Source: Balneolaceae bacterium (GTDB lineage Bacteria > Bacteroidota > Rhodothermia > Balneolales > Balneolaceae). Taken from it: 55,242 nt of DNA. The stretch's first letter is position 1; the number at the start of each line of letters is the position of its first letter. Positions 19,266 through 29,229 of this stretch are shown here, one piece after another. The notes beneath the pieces were generated by a model. The model did not search any database, had not been told where the DNA came from, and was given only the letters and a program-made list of their open reading frames with translations. The position numbers and the translations under genes are program-made. The stretch covers positions 1-55,242 of the forward strand of contig SLPZ01000051.1 in NCBI GenBank assembly GCA_007131725.1, given 5' to 3'.

Positions 19266-20095
19266 GTATCAAATTCGAGTTTTGGTGTTTGTGAAGAACT
19301 TCGTTCGCGCCTCCAAAAAACGCTCAGGAATATACCCAGAAATATTACTGTTGCCAAACCACCAAGCTTCATAATATTCATGGCTATGGGCACATAACTT
19401 TGCGATGATGGATCGTAGGTAAAGCAATAAAACATAACTCTTTCGAGGGTAGACCCCACAGTTCCGTCAGCGGCTTCGTATAGAGCATTCCTTAAATCGA
19501 ACTCTCTGAAGGCTGCGCCATAGAGGTATCTTGTGATTACACCTTCGGGGCTGATCATCATAATACTGGCAAGGTGAAGGTACTCTCCGGTTTCTTCATG
19601 ATATTTGTATCGAAAGCCTACAGCGTCAGTAAGTTTTGATATGGCCTCCTGCTGTCCGGTTAGAAAGTGCCAGCCATCTTCTGCACCAGGACGGTCTAAT
19701 GCCGTCAGGTACTGATTTTTGGTTCTTGCCGCCAATTCCGGCGTCTCTTCCGGGTCGATACTAAAAGAGATGATGGTGTAATCTTTTCCGGGCGTCCATG
19801 CCATGTCATCCACAACATTGAAAACGGCATCCAGCACCATACCGCAAAGTACCGGGCATTCGTAATAAAGCGGGTTCAGAAGAACGGGTTTTCCATCTTT
19901 GATAAGTTCACCAATGCTTACTGAATCTCCTTCGGAATTGGCAAACCGGAGATCCATTGGAATTTTTTCACCAAGTTTTTCATCCACCCCAATGTCATCC
20001 ACAATGGCTGGGGCACCTTGGTTTACCTGAGCATTAGCTGTATCAAAAATGAAAAACACTGCAACCATCGATAAGATTGTCAGAGTGTATTTCAT
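19262..20095 (-). CDS. SCO1/SenC family copper chaperone
   Basis: 277 residues with a signal peptide (MKYTLTILSMVAVFFIFDTANAQ) and a C-terminal membrane anchor (about 243-262). The thioredoxin-like domain has the copper-binding pair C80-PVL-C84 and the conserved His in YLHLASIMMISPEG. SCO proteins deliver copper to, or reduce, the CuA site of oxidase subunit II, which is the next gene and overlaps it by four bases. The C-terminal helix is usual for SCO proteins inside ACIII-oxidase operons. Secure. Confidence 0.95.
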   Translation of the reverse strand: MKYTLTILSMVAVFFIFDTANAQVNQGAPAIVDDIGVDEKLGEKIPMDLRFANSEGDSVSIGELIKDGKPVLLNPLYYECPVLCGMVLDAVFNVVDDMAWTPGKDYTIISFSIDPEETPELAARTKNQYLTALDRPGAEDGWHFLTGQQEAISKLTDAVGFRYKYHEETGEYLHLASIMMISPEGVITRYLYGAAFREFDLRNALYEAADGTVGSTLERVMFYCFTYDPSSQSYVPIAMNIMKLGGLATVIFLGIFLSVFWRRERSSSQTPKLEFDT

Positions 20096-20114
20096 GTTTG
20101 TTTGTAAAGAGAAT

Positions 20115-20615
20115 CTAATCTTCGGCGATTATAGTTATAGCGCTATCTATTGGTATCCTGTAAATTCCTTCATCGGGGTCAACAACCCCAAAAGACTCAA
20201 GTTTTGCCTGGTCTCTTTGTTGCAACTCTTCAATGTTGTAAAACTGGCTTTCAGCAGAACGGTCGTGAAAGAACGCATCCCTGGTGAAGTCGTGCATATA
20301 CTTCATTGCAACAATAAAAAGTAAAACAGCGGCTATCCCAAAAACAGACCAAAAAGTTAAGCGCTTGTAGTTCAGCTTGTCAAATGTAGCACCGTACTCA
20401 ACGGATTGTTGAAAATCTTCAGATGCCTCAAGAGAAACTTCATCAGGATCTTTTTCGTTCGCTTCCTGATAGTCTTTTATCCATTTTTTTATCTGCTCTT
20501 CAGAAATGTCGTGCTCTGCAGCCAATTGTTTTATGGCTCCCTCTCCGCCTTTTATAGCTTTCAGCGCGATAGCTGCTATTTCTTTGGGGGTAAATTTTTC
20601 TGGTTTTTTACTCAT
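20115..20615 (-). CDS. Membrane-anchored protein with N-terminal transposase-type HTH, in ACIII-oxidase operon
   Basis: 166 residues of no known function. Residues 8-50 look like a transposase/IS3 OrfA-type helix-turn-helix (FTPKEIAAIALKAIKGGEG, LAAEHDISEEQIKKWIKDYQ). An acidic linker leads to one membrane helix (about 86-105), then an extracytoplasmic tail of 60 residues ending IYRIPIDSAITII. It sits between actF and SCO with gaps of about 20 bases, so it is co-transcribed with respiratory genes. The tail with an IPI-x-x-A motif suggests an assembly or accessory factor of ACIII or caa3. The HTH could bind DNA or have been adapted to bind protein. Both roles are inference. Confidence 0.85.
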   Translation of the reverse strand: MSKKPEKFTPKEIAAIALKAIKGGEGAIKQLAAEHDISEEQIKKWIKDYQEANEKDPDEVSLEASEDFQQSVEYGATFDKLNYKRLTFWSVFGIAAVLLFIVAMKYMHDFTRDAFFHDRSAESQFYNIEELQQRDQAKLESFGVVDPDEGIYRIPIDSAITIIAED

Positions 20616-20636
20616 GGCAAATAATATGAAAACGAT

Positions 20637-21836
20637 TTATTGATGATAGCTTTTAGCAAGCGATTCACCCAGTTTGGGATCGTTAACCGGAACAATATTG
20701 TGTTTTTTAAAGCTCTGGAAAAACAGGCCCATAAATATTCCGCCAAGGCCGATAAGAGTTGCAAAATCGAGCCAGCTTAGCGATACGCCGCCATCGCTTA
20801 ATACCGGCATAACTATCCAATGCAGTTCAATAAGATGCATTACAATAACCAATACGGAAGTGAAAACGAGCAGTTTATGATTATGTTTTGTATCTCTGTT
20901 AAGCAATAAAATAAAAGGAATTACAAATCGCCCAAAAAGCAACAGGTATGTTACAAAAGCCCAGCTTCCTTCAAGCCGGTGGTAAAACCAAAGGGTTGCT
21001 TCCGGAATATTTGCATAATAAATGAGTAAAAACTGGCTGAATGCGATATAAGCGTAGAAAACCGTAAAACCGAAGAACCAGGCACCGAGATCGTAGATGT
21101 GGGCTTTGCCAATGGTGTTTTCAAGTATTCCTTTGCGGTGCATCCAAAAAACCAAAAGGATTAAAACCGGGAAAAGGGCCTGGAAACTCATCGAAAAAAA
21201 GTAAACGCCAAACATGGTTGAGAACCAATGGGCATCGAGAGACATCAGCCAGTCGAAGCTTGCAAATGCTACCGTAAAGGCAAAGAGAAGAATTCCGGGA
21301 GCACTCAGTTTTCTGAGAATATGTGTGAGGCCCCAGTCATTTGTGCGGTCCATTTCAACGGAAACTTTATGCAGCCGGTAGCCAAGATAACCCCATATTC
21401 CAAAATAGATGAACTGCCTGATCACAAAAAAGGGAATGTTGAGATAGGGTACTTTACCCAGCATGATTGGATCATCGGCAACATATTCGGTATTTGTCCA
21501 TGAATAAAGACTGCTCATGCCAAGCAGGACAGGTATCATAAAGATAGCCCAGATCCAGAAATTTGAGATGAATGATTCCGGTATACGCCGAATAACCGTT
21601 CCCCAGGATGATTTGGTGACATGATGCACCATAATCAAAATCATGGAAGCGAGAGCAAAACTGGTGAAAAAGGTGAAGCTGGTGAGATACGAAAAGAAAA
21701 ACTGTTCACTGTTCAGAAAGTATCCAACAAGGCTTGCAATCAGCCCCGCAATGCCAAAGCCATAGCAGGTTTTTGCCACATCCAGGTTTGCTGGAAATTG
21801 AACAGAATCGGTAATTTTAGGACTTGTTGAAGCCAT
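20637..21836 (-). CDS. actF: Alternative complex III, membrane subunit ActF
   Basis: 399 residues with about ten membrane helices, a shortened paralogue of the NrfD-like ActC. It belongs to the membrane part of alternative complex III, the quinol:cytochrome c oxidoreductase that replaces bc1. Segments such as FLNSEQFFFSYLTSFTFFTS, SWGTVIRRIPESF and FDWLMSLDAHWFSTMFGVYFF are characteristic. It lies 24 bases downstream of actE and 21 bases upstream of the HTH-like gene. Confidence 0.93.
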   Translation of the reverse strand: MASTSPKITDSVQFPANLDVAKTCYGFGIAGLIASLVGYFLNSEQFFFSYLTSFTFFTSFALASMILIMVHHVTKSSWGTVIRRIPESFISNFWIWAIFMIPVLLGMSSLYSWTNTEYVADDPIMLGKVPYLNIPFFVIRQFIYFGIWGYLGYRLHKVSVEMDRTNDWGLTHILRKLSAPGILLFAFTVAFASFDWLMSLDAHWFSTMFGVYFFSMSFQALFPVLILLVFWMHRKGILENTIGKAHIYDLGAWFFGFTVFYAYIAFSQFLLIYYANIPEATLWFYHRLEGSWAFVTYLLLFGRFVIPFILLLNRDTKHNHKLLVFTSVLVIVMHLIELHWIVMPVLSDGGVSLSWLDFATLIGLGGIFMGLFFQSFKKHNIVPVNDPKLGESLAKSYHQ

Positions 21837-21860
21837 GAATTATCTTTTTAATGCTTGAAT

Positions 21861-22847
21861 TTACTCGTCTGCTAATGTTTTGATAAACTCGACCAGAGAT
21901 TGAATTTCACTTTCTGATAGGTGTGCATAAGATGCCATAACATTGTCATACCCCTCAGTAATTCTGGCACCAGGATCAACAATCGATTCATACAGGTAAT
22001 CCTCATCAGCGATTGTTGAGGTTCCATCTACAAACGTAACTTCTGAACCGTAAAGGCCTGCCAGTGTTGGCCCTACACCGGGAGAACCATCCAGCGAGTG
22101 GCATGCCTGACATCCCTGCTGAACGATGAGACGCTCACCCAATTCAACCGACACTTCATCATCTGCAGCGGCAGCAATTGCAGCAGCACGAGCTTCTTCT
22201 CGCTCTTGCTCTTCCCGGAAAAGTTGTTGTAGTTCTGCAAGATCAACATCATACCGCTCCATCTCTTCCTCAGGAATATTTTGACTGCGCTGAAGAGCCC
22301 GAATGTAAGCTACAATGGCCCAGCGATCTTCAACTGAAATTTGTGTAGCGTAAGATGGCATGGTTCGGATACCGTTTGCTATGGCAGAATAAAGTTCACC
22401 GGCCGGCATATCGTAACTCTCCGTTCGGTGGAATGTGGGTGCGGGTACATATCCGTATTCTCCTGTCATAATAATTCCGCGGCCATCACCGGTGCCTCCG
22501 TGGCACATTTGGCAGAAAATATCGTACCTGTCTTTACCGCGATAGAGAAAATCGCGTGTCAGGTCAAAAGGAATTTCGTCAATATATTCTCCATCATCAT
22601 CAATACCTTCAAACAGCGCAAGATCGTGGCGCAGGTTACCGCGGGCAACAGTGCCCTCTACGGGCATTCTCATGGCCATACCATCTTCAAAAAACGGATT
22701 TTCCTGCTGCGCATTAAAGCGTTCCTGGAAATTCATATTGAAATGGTGACGTATCGGTGGATTTTCAGTGGTTTGACCCCGGCAGGACATCAACACTGCC
22801 GATATCAAAAATAGTGCACTGATATATTTTAAGCCCGGTTTAATCAT
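21861..22847 (-). CDS. actE: Alternative complex III, cytochrome c subunit ActE carrying a second, CoxB-like heme domain
   Basis: 328 residues. Lipoprotein signal with lipobox ending at C22 (AVLMSC). The first heme domain (about 95-190) has CQMCH (112-116); M163 or a nearby Met is a candidate axial ligand. An acidic, alanine-rich linker (196-232) leads to a second cytochrome c domain with CQACH (246-250) and Met304. That second domain is about half identical by hand alignment to the C-terminal heme domain of the operon's oxidase subunit II. Monoheme ActE is the described form in well-studied complexes, so the second domain is an addition that may bridge to the caa3 oxidase. Confidence 0.93.
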   Translation of the reverse strand: MIKPGLKYISALFLISAVLMSCRGQTTENPPIRHHFNMNFQERFNAQQENPFFEDGMAMRMPVEGTVARGNLRHDLALFEGIDDDGEYIDEIPFDLTRDFLYRGKDRYDIFCQMCHGGTGDGRGIIMTGEYGYVPAPTFHRTESYDMPAGELYSAIANGIRTMPSYATQISVEDRWAIVAYIRALQRSQNIPEEEMERYDVDLAELQQLFREEQEREEARAAAIAAAADDEVSVELGERLIVQQGCQACHSLDGSPGVGPTLAGLYGSEVTFVDGTSTIADEDYLYESIVDPGARITEGYDNVMASYAHLSESEIQSLVEFIKTLADE

Positions 22848-22882
22848 ATTATGCGATCTTGAAAAATTTTGGTTTGATGAAC

Positions 22883-23440
22883 TTATTCATCATAAATCTT
22901 TTCGATGTTGGTAGCCCCGGCGTCTTTGAGCAGAGTTTCTACTTTACTGGTTTCAAATTGAGGGTCTTCCGATTCAATACATACAAAAAAACCATCGTCT
23001 GATGCTTTTTTGAAATTCTCCGAATTAAACAGAGGATGGTTCAGCCGGGGTAGCCCGTTCAGATAAAACATACCGAAAACAGCCCCGAAAGCGGCAAGGA
23101 GCACGGTCAATTCAAACAATACAGGCACCCATGCCGGAATATTCATCAACGGTTTACCGCTGATGTTCAGAGGATAGTCAACAACCATCATAAAATAAAT
23201 CATAGCAAAGCCACCCACCAGGCCTATCAAACCATGCCCGCCTACGATCCAGCCAAGTTTGGATTTTCTCAGGTTCATGGCTTTGTCCATTCCGTGAACC
23301 GGAAAGGGGCTGAATGTATCGTAATTTTTAAAACCTTTACTGTTCATCAGTTTTGCAGCATCCAGTAATTCTTTTGGATTTCTGAATTCTGCAAGAATAC
23401 CGTAAAGTTTGTTATCTGAAGTTGATCTGTCCATATTCAA
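22883..23440 (-). CDS. actD: Alternative complex III subunit ActD (DUF3341)
   Basis: 185 residues matching DUF3341. The N-terminal cytoplasmic domain (YGILAEFRNPKELLDAAKL, TFSPFPVHGMDKAM) precedes two membrane helices (about 62-86 and 101-126), a GLPRLNHPLFN turn and a C-terminal acidic tail that resembles a ferredoxin-like fold. ActD is a peripheral-to-membrane subunit packing against ActC/ActF. It lies five bases downstream of actC, so the two are translationally linked. Confidence 0.94.
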   Translation of the reverse strand: MNMDRSTSDNKLYGILAEFRNPKELLDAAKLMNSKGFKNYDTFSPFPVHGMDKAMNLRKSKLGWIVGGHGLIGLVGGFAMIYFMMVVDYPLNISGKPLMNIPAWVPVLFELTVLLAAFGAVFGMFYLNGLPRLNHPLFNSENFKKASDDGFFVCIESEDPQFETSKVETLLKDAGATNIEKIYDE

Positions 23441-23445
23441 ACTTA

Positions 23446-24876
23446 TTAATCCGTTTTATTATAGGGTTCCGGCACTTGAACTTTCGGAGGTACATATTCC
23501 CCGGTTTCTTCATCATAATTATGGGGATCGGCCTGCGGCATAACTCCCTTCAGCTCCGAAACGGCAACCATCGGCAGGAAGCGTAAAAAGAGCAGGAAGA
23601 AGGTGAAAAACAATCCAAATGTTCCAACATAAGTAATTACATCCCAGAAGGTGGCTGTGTAGTAACCCCATGATGAAGGCAGAAAGTCGGTCGAGAGCGA
23701 TGTAACCACAATTACAAATCGCTCAAACCACATGCCGATATTCACCACAATGGAAATCAGAAAGGTAAATGCCACATGCCTTCTCAGTTTTTTAAACCAG
23801 AAAAGCTGTGGTGAAATTACATTACAGGTAATCATTATCCAATAAGCCCAGGCATAAGGGCCGGTTGCCCGTATAATAAAGATGGCTTTTTCGTATTCAA
23901 CACCGCTGTACCAGGCAATGAAAAATTCCATGATATATGCAAAACCAACCATGGAGCCTGTAACAAGAATAATGATGTTCATTTTTTCGATATGGTCAAC
24001 CGTCATAATGTCCTCAAGCCCGTAAATTTTTCGGCAGATAATCATGAGGGTCAGCACCATAGCAAAACCGGAAAAAACGGCCCCGGCTACGAAATATGGG
24101 GGGAAAATAGTTGTGTGCCATCCTGGAATAATGGATACGGCAAAGTCGAACGAAACGATTGTGTGTACCGAGAGTACCAGCGGTGTGGCAAGGCCGGCAA
24201 GAATCATGTATGATTTTTCGTAATTCCACCAGTGGCGGTTACTTCCTCTCCAGCCGAGGGCAAATGTTCCGTAAAGGATCTTGCCAAGCTTGCTTTTTAT
24301 ACGGTCTCTGATAGTGGCAAGATCGGGGATAAGCCCTACGTACCAGAACAGGAATGATACTGTAAAATATGTAGATACGGCAAAAACATCCCACAGCAAA
24401 GGGCTGTTAAAGTTTGGCCACATGGCCATTGAGTTGGGCAGCGGAAACATCCAGTAAACCACCCAGATACGGCCAACATGAATTGCCGGAAATATCCCTG
24501 CACACATCACGGCAAAAATGGTCATGGCCTCGGCAAAACGGTTAATGGCTGTTCGCCAGCCCTGGCGAAACAGAAACAGAATGGCCGAAATGAGTGTACC
24601 TGCATGGCCGATACCAACCCACCAAACAAAGTTAATGATAGCCCAGCCCCAACCAACGGGTTGATTTAAACCCCAGATTCCGGTTCCCTCCCAAAACAGG
24701 TAGGCGATAGAAACCAAAAGTACAAGCATTAAAATATTAGAGATGCCAAAGGCAACATACCATGCTGTAGGAGTGGGCCGCATGTTGATATCCGTCACCA
24801 TTGCGGTGATATCTTTAAAATCGTGATTCCCCTTCACAAGAGCGGGCTCCGGAACGTATTCGTACGTTTTACTCAT
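23446..24876 (-). CDS. actC: Alternative complex III, NrfD-like quinol-oxidising subunit ActC
   Basis: 476 residues, about ten membrane helices, NrfD/PsrC family. This is the subunit thought to oxidise menaquinol and contribute to proton translocation. Recognisable regions include [40 protein letters not shown] and the [10 protein letters not shown] helix. It lies 35 bases downstream of actB in the canonical actABCDEF order. Confidence 0.96.
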   Translation of the reverse strand: MSKTYEYVPEPALVKGNHDFKDITAMVTDINMRPTPTAWYVAFGISNILMLVLLVSIAYLFWEGTGIWGLNQPVGWGWAIINFVWWVGIGHAGTLISAILFLFRQGWRTAINRFAEAMTIFAVMCAGIFPAIHVGRIWVVYWMFPLPNSMAMWPNFNSPLLWDVFAVSTYFTVSFLFWYVGLIPDLATIRDRIKSKLGKILYGTFALGWRGSNRHWWNYEKSYMILAGLATPLVLSVHTIVSFDFAVSIIPGWHTTIFPPYFVAGAVFSGFAMVLTLMIICRKIYGLEDIMTVDHIEKMNIIILVTGSMVGFAYIMEFFIAWYSGVEYEKAIFIIRATGPYAWAYWIMITCNVISPQLFWFKKLRRHVAFTFLISIVVNIGMWFERFVIVVTSLSTDFLPSSWGYYTATFWDVITYVGTFGLFFTFFLLFLRFLPMVAVSELKGVMPQADPHNYDEETGEYVPPKVQVPEPYNKTD

Positions 24877-24911
24877 GTTAAATCAATTGCGATTATATGT
24901 GCTGTATTGAA

Positions 24912-27900
24912 TTATGCCAATTCAGGGTTTTTGTTAGTCAGCCTGGCAAGGTATGATGTTCTCGGCCGAACATTCATCTCCTCAAGCATTACATAATTTC
25001 GGTCGTTTCTTTTCTTAATTGAGACTTCGCTGTTTTCATCGGTCAGGTCTCCAAATGAGATGGCATTTGCCGGGCAAGCCTGCTGACAGGCGGTTTTTAC
25101 AGTACCGTCTGCCGGTTTGCGTGAACCCGTAGCAATCTTCGATTTAATTTTTTCACGGTTTACGCGCTGAACACAATATGTACACTTTTCCATCACACCT
25201 CGGAAACGAATTGTAACTTCGGGATTCATCGCCATCTGGATGATTTCCGGATCGTCTCCGGTAGTTAAATATTCTTTGGTGTAATTGAAGAAATTAAACC
25301 TCCTAACCTTGAACGGACAGTTGTTGGCGCAATATCGGGTTCCTATACAGCGGTTGTATGTCATCTGATTAATGCCGTCTTCACTGTGTGTGGTTGCAGA
25401 AACCGGGCAAACCTGTTCGCATGGAGCCAGTTCGCAATGCATACAAGGCACCGGCTGGTGATAAGCCTTCGGATTTTCAGAATCACCTTCGTAATAGCGG
25501 TCGGTTCTGATCCAGTGCATAATGCGCCTTCGGCCCACTTCGCGTTTACCGATCACCGGAATGTTATTTTCCGCCTGGCATGCTATGGTGCAGACACCGC
25601 AACCAAAGCATGAGTTCAGGTCTATCGTCATGCCCCATTGTGGCTGATGATCAGGGCCATACTGTTCATTGAAAAGTGATATAGGGCCTCTTTCATCTCC
25701 TTTGGCCAAAGCTTCTTTCATACCCGGTACTTCAAAACCATGAGTATTTTCAAAGCTTGCAAAATCAGGTGTTTCTCTATACTCTTCAAGCGTAGCCGTC
25801 CGGATCATATCGCGCCCTTCAAGGCTGTGATGATCCTGAACACAGGCAATTTCATACGTTGACCCGGTCGCTTCAACATTAGCGGCCTGGAAGAACATGT
25901 GATTACTGGTTCTGAGCGGATAGGTATCCACGCCCACACCATCAGCTACACGCCCTACATTATTTCGGCCATAGCCCACTGTCAGGGTGATAGAATCATC
26001 TGCATGGCCGGGCACAACCCACGCTGCGATTTCGATTGTTTCATTTCCGGCTGATATTCTCACGGTAGGAACATTGTTGTGCCTGAAACTCGGTTCCGGC
26101 GGAATACCCAGTTGTTCTGCCGTTGCAGGGCTCATCTGGGCAACATTGTCCCAGGTAATTTTGGTCATCGGTTCGGGCAGTTCCTGCAGCCAGCTATTAT
26201 TTGCATATCGGCCATCATACACCCGTGAGTCCGGTTTGATGCAAATTTCAATTCCGGGAACGGCCTCAGCAGCAAGCGCAGGCTCAATAGCTGATGCAAA
26301 GTTGCCAGAGAGTGAAACATCTGCCGGTTCAAAACCGGATTCGGGATCAATTCCGTCATGCAGAATCTGCTCCCACTGTCTGTCAAAATCCGATGTGATG
26401 AACTCCTGCCAGGTTTCCTGTACAAGATCATAACCTGAAACTTCCGCACCGTTCAGTAAAATTCCAAGTAACTCAATTTCACTCACGCCATTAAAAAGCG
26501 GCTGTATCTGGGGCTGAATGATTGAACGTTCACCGCTGTAGGACAGCCCGTCGCCCCAGTACTCAAGAAAATGTGCACGGTTCACATGCCAGTTGCACAA
26601 ACTCGAAGTTTCATCCACATAATCAGAAAGATGAATTGTCGTATCGGCACTGGCAAGGGCGCCTTCAAAATTCAGGTCAGAAGGAGCGGAATACGCAACA
26701 TTGGTTCCAACCATAACAACAGTGTCATAAACACCAGCTTGCAATTCATTGACAGCATCCAAAAACGCCTGGTTCTCATCGCGGTTTTCGCGGTATGGCA
26801 ATGAGTGATGAGTAACCGTAGCACCAACATTCTCCAGTGCTATATTAATAGCTGCAACGGCTGCGTGAAGTTCAGGCGAATGCTCAGAACCCACAGTTAA
26901 AATTGAGTTGCCACGATTGCCCAAAAGTTCTTCGGCAAGTTTTTCAACCCAATCATGAGTGCTGAAAGCATTGGTTACATTGCTGAATGCCTCCAGGCCA
27001 CTGATCTCCTCAGAAAGTTTTGCTGCCAGCGCATAAGTAAATGGTGCAATTTCTGATGTTTTCAGCCTCAGGCGGTGATCGGCATATGAGCCGGTATTCG
27101 TAAAACTGTTTTCCACCGCATAAATTCTCGACATGGAGTCATCAACCGAATCCACTTTACGCTTTTCGGTGAGTTTCAGTGAGTTTTCCACACTATTGAT
27201 GTGCCCATAAGGACTCATAAAATCATCGTCGAGGGCGATAACCAGGTCGGCCTGGTCGTAATGATTGATGGTTCTCAGGCGCTGGCCGAAAGCGATTTGA
27301 TTTCCTTCGATTCTGTTATTCTCAGAAAACGGTTCAAATGTTACCCATTCAGCATTGGGAAACTGATCAAGTATTTGCTGTTTTAGCCTATGATAGGTAG
27401 GAGAGGAGGTTGCTTCATCAATAAAAAGGATTCGCTTTTCCTGGTCTTCAAAATGTTCAGCCGCAAAATTGATGAAATCCTCTTTAGAAACTTTTTGCTC
27501 ATTAAAAACCGGCGAACGAGATCGGTCGGGATCATACATCCCAAGAACCGAAGCCTGATTATAAATACTGGTACGGCCGAGGCTTGCCGGGTGATCTTCG
27601 TTACCTTCGATTTTTGTAGGGCGCCCTTCATTGTTGGTAATAAGAAGTCCGGTCAATGTATCCTGAAATGGCATGCCGGTTGCATAAAAGAGCGGCTCAC
27701 CGAGAACCATATCTTCGGGCTGCCTGGAGTATGGCAGAATTTTTTGCACCGGTTTGCGGCAAGATGCAAAACCTGCAAGCGCAATGGATGCACCCATCAC
27801 CCGTAAAAAACTTCTCCGGGAAACCTGATCAGTCAGTTCGGTTGCGTTTTCAGGAAATTCCCGTTGTTCAAATTTTTTGTACTCTTCGTTCTGAGCGAGC

Positions 27901-27947
27901 TGATTTAGACTTTTCCAGTAAGTTGTTTGATTGGACTGATCACTCAT
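24912..27947 (-). CDS. actB: Alternative complex III, Fe-S/molybdopterin-like subunit ActB
   Basis: 1011 residues, a natural fusion. The N-terminus has a twin-arginine signal (SRRSFLRV, 43-50) with a possible lipobox ending at C63. The large middle part is a molybdopterin-oxidoreductase-like domain which in this family carries no cofactor. The C-terminal ferredoxin-like part (about 770-1000) has four cysteine groups: CFGCGVCTIAC, CMHCELAPCEQVC, CIGTRYCANNC (one Cys fewer, expected for a [3Fe-4S] cluster) and CTYC...CQQAC. That is the three [4Fe-4S] plus one [3Fe-4S] set known for ActB. It faces the periplasm and passes electrons from quinol to ActA/ActE. Confidence 0.97.
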   Translation of the reverse strand: MSDQSNQTTYWKSLNQLAQNEEYKKFEQREFPENATELTDQVSRRSFLRVMGASIALAGFASCRKPVQKILPYSRQPEDMVLGEPLFYATGMPFQDTLTGLLITNNEGRPTKIEGNEDHPASLGRTSIYNQASVLGMYDPDRSRSPVFNEQKVSKEDFINFAAEHFEDQEKRILFIDEATSSPTYHRLKQQILDQFPNAEWVTFEPFSENNRIEGNQIAFGQRLRTINHYDQADLVIALDDDFMSPYGHINSVENSLKLTEKRKVDSVDDSMSRIYAVENSFTNTGSYADHRLRLKTSEIAPFTYALAAKLSEEISGLEAFSNVTNAFSTHDWVEKLAEELLGNRGNSILTVGSEHSPELHAAVAAINIALENVGATVTHHSLPYRENRDENQAFLDAVNELQAGVYDTVVMVGTNVAYSAPSDLNFEGALASADTTIHLSDYVDETSSLCNWHVNRAHFLEYWGDGLSYSGERSIIQPQIQPLFNGVSEIELLGILLNGAEVSGYDLVQETWQEFITSDFDRQWEQILHDGIDPESGFEPADVSLSGNFASAIEPALAAEAVPGIEICIKPDSRVYDGRYANNSWLQELPEPMTKITWDNVAQMSPATAEQLGIPPEPSFRHNNVPTVRISAGNETIEIAAWVVPGHADDSITLTVGYGRNNVGRVADGVGVDTYPLRTSNHMFFQAANVEATGSTYEIACVQDHHSLEGRDMIRTATLEEYRETPDFASFENTHGFEVPGMKEALAKGDERGPISLFNEQYGPDHQPQWGMTIDLNSCFGCGVCTIACQAENNIPVIGKREVGRRRIMHWIRTDRYYEGDSENPKAYHQPVPCMHCELAPCEQVCPVSATTHSEDGINQMTYNRCIGTRYCANNCPFKVRRFNFFNYTKEYLTTGDDPEIIQMAMNPEVTIRFRGVMEKCTYCVQRVNREKIKSKIATGSRKPADGTVKTACQQACPANAISFGDLTDENSEVSIKKRNDRNYVMLEEMNVRPRTSYLARLTNKNPELA

Positions 27948-27995
27948 TCTTTAGGCTATTTGTATTAAAACTCGTTACTCCATTGAGTAAAAAAA

Positions 27996-28640
27996 TTAGT
28001 AATGGCAACTCTGACAATATGTTGGTGCATTAATATTATGCTTGGCAACCAGCTCTAACCCAAGCTCTAACTGATTTTCAGCAACATACCCCATTGTGGT
28101 TACTTGATCTACGGGGCGCACATGCTTTTCAGGTTCGCGATGGCAGTCGAGGCACCAGCTCATACTTAAAGGTTCAGCCTGATATACTACTTCCATACGG
28201 TCAACGCGCCCGTGGCAAGACTCACATCCAACACCCACATTTACGTGCGCTGCATGATTGAAGTAAGCATAATCGGGAAGCATGTGCACACGAACCCATT
28301 CAATTGGTTTGCCGGTTTCCCAGCTTTCGTTTACCAGGGCAAGATCGTCACTGTCTGTTAAAATTTGGCCATGACAATTCATGCAGGTTTGAGTAGCAGG
28401 TATATTGGCATATTTCGATTCTGTTACCTGTGTATGACAGTATTGACAATCGAGCCCCAGTTGCCCGGCATGTATTTTATGGCTGAATGGAACCGGCTGT
28501 TCGGGCGCATAGCCTACATCTAAAAATTCGGGAGAAAAGAAATACCAAACTGCAAATACGACTGCATTTAGTAAAATTATTGTACCAACAAGAATTCGTC
28601 GTGGTGCTTCATTTGTCCACTTTGGGAAAATCTGGGCCAT
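27996..28640 (-). CDS. actA: Alternative complex III, pentaheme cytochrome c subunit ActA
   Basis: 214 residues. One N-terminal membrane anchor (about 15-36) and five CxxCH heme sites: CQYCH (65), CMNCH (86), CESCH (139), CLDCH (163) and CQSCH (209). FSHKIHAGQLGLDC and FNHAAHVNVGVGC supply distal His ligands. This matches ActA, the pentaheme electron wire. It is the first gene of the operon, 48 bases ahead of actB, and is preceded by a long divergent intergenic region. Confidence 0.97.
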   Translation of the reverse strand: MAQIFPKWTNEAPRRILVGTIILLNAVVFAVWYFFSPEFLDVGYAPEQPVPFSHKIHAGQLGLDCQYCHTQVTESKYANIPATQTCMNCHGQILTDSDDLALVNESWETGKPIEWVRVHMLPDYAYFNHAAHVNVGVGCESCHGRVDRMEVVYQAEPLSMSWCLDCHREPEKHVRPVDQVTTMGYVAENQLELGLELVAKHNINAPTYCQSCHY

Positions 28641-29229
28641 AAATTCAGTTAATCGTTACCATTTTGTAATACTTGTACCTGAGCTATCGGAAATTCTGCG
28701 CGGGAAATTATCGAATATATTGAAATCTGCATAGTAGATTTGTCCCCTACATAGATATTTAAAATGAATCTAAATAGCAGGTCACGCAGATTCATTTGGG
28801 CTTGGTTAACGCTAATTAAGATAGGATAATGAGCATATAGTTGCTGAAAATTTGATGAATTTTTTTAGCGTTTGTTAACGTTAATCTTGCGCAAACATTC
28901 AGATTTTTTAAACTGTTTAAAAAGATTGTAAGATAGGGATTTAGAAAATAGTTTTAAGATAGACAGGTACAGAAATGAGTGGTATTTCAAATTCTTTTTG
29001 TTAAAAAGCAAGCCAAAATAACTGAATTTGCATCCCAAAAAGCGTTAATTTTGTGCGAGGGACAGGAACGTGATTTTGTTTTAAACGATTAGTTATGGGA
29101 TTGGTTTGATGAAACGGTTGTAATGAATCATGCCAAACCTGATTTATTCAATTATGGGAGTAAATAGCTGATAAATAAAAAATCACAGCCCCGCTGTTAA
29201 CTGCTAAGTTTTTAAATTTCTACATAATT
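28641..29229. promoter_or_regulatory. Divergent control region between the ACIII-caa3 operon and the DUF420 gene
   Basis: 589 AT-rich bases without a credible gene. It must hold the promoter of the act operon (minus) and probably that of the DUF420 gene (plus). A perfect 10-bp hairpin AAATGAATCT/AGATTCATTT spans 28762-28797, about 120 bases upstream of actA. The motif GTTAACG occurs twice (28805-28811 and 28874-28880), the second inside the palindrome TTAACGTTAA (28875-28884), and may be a regulator site. I could not place -33/-7 Bacteroidota-type promoter boxes with confidence. Confidence 0.55.
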
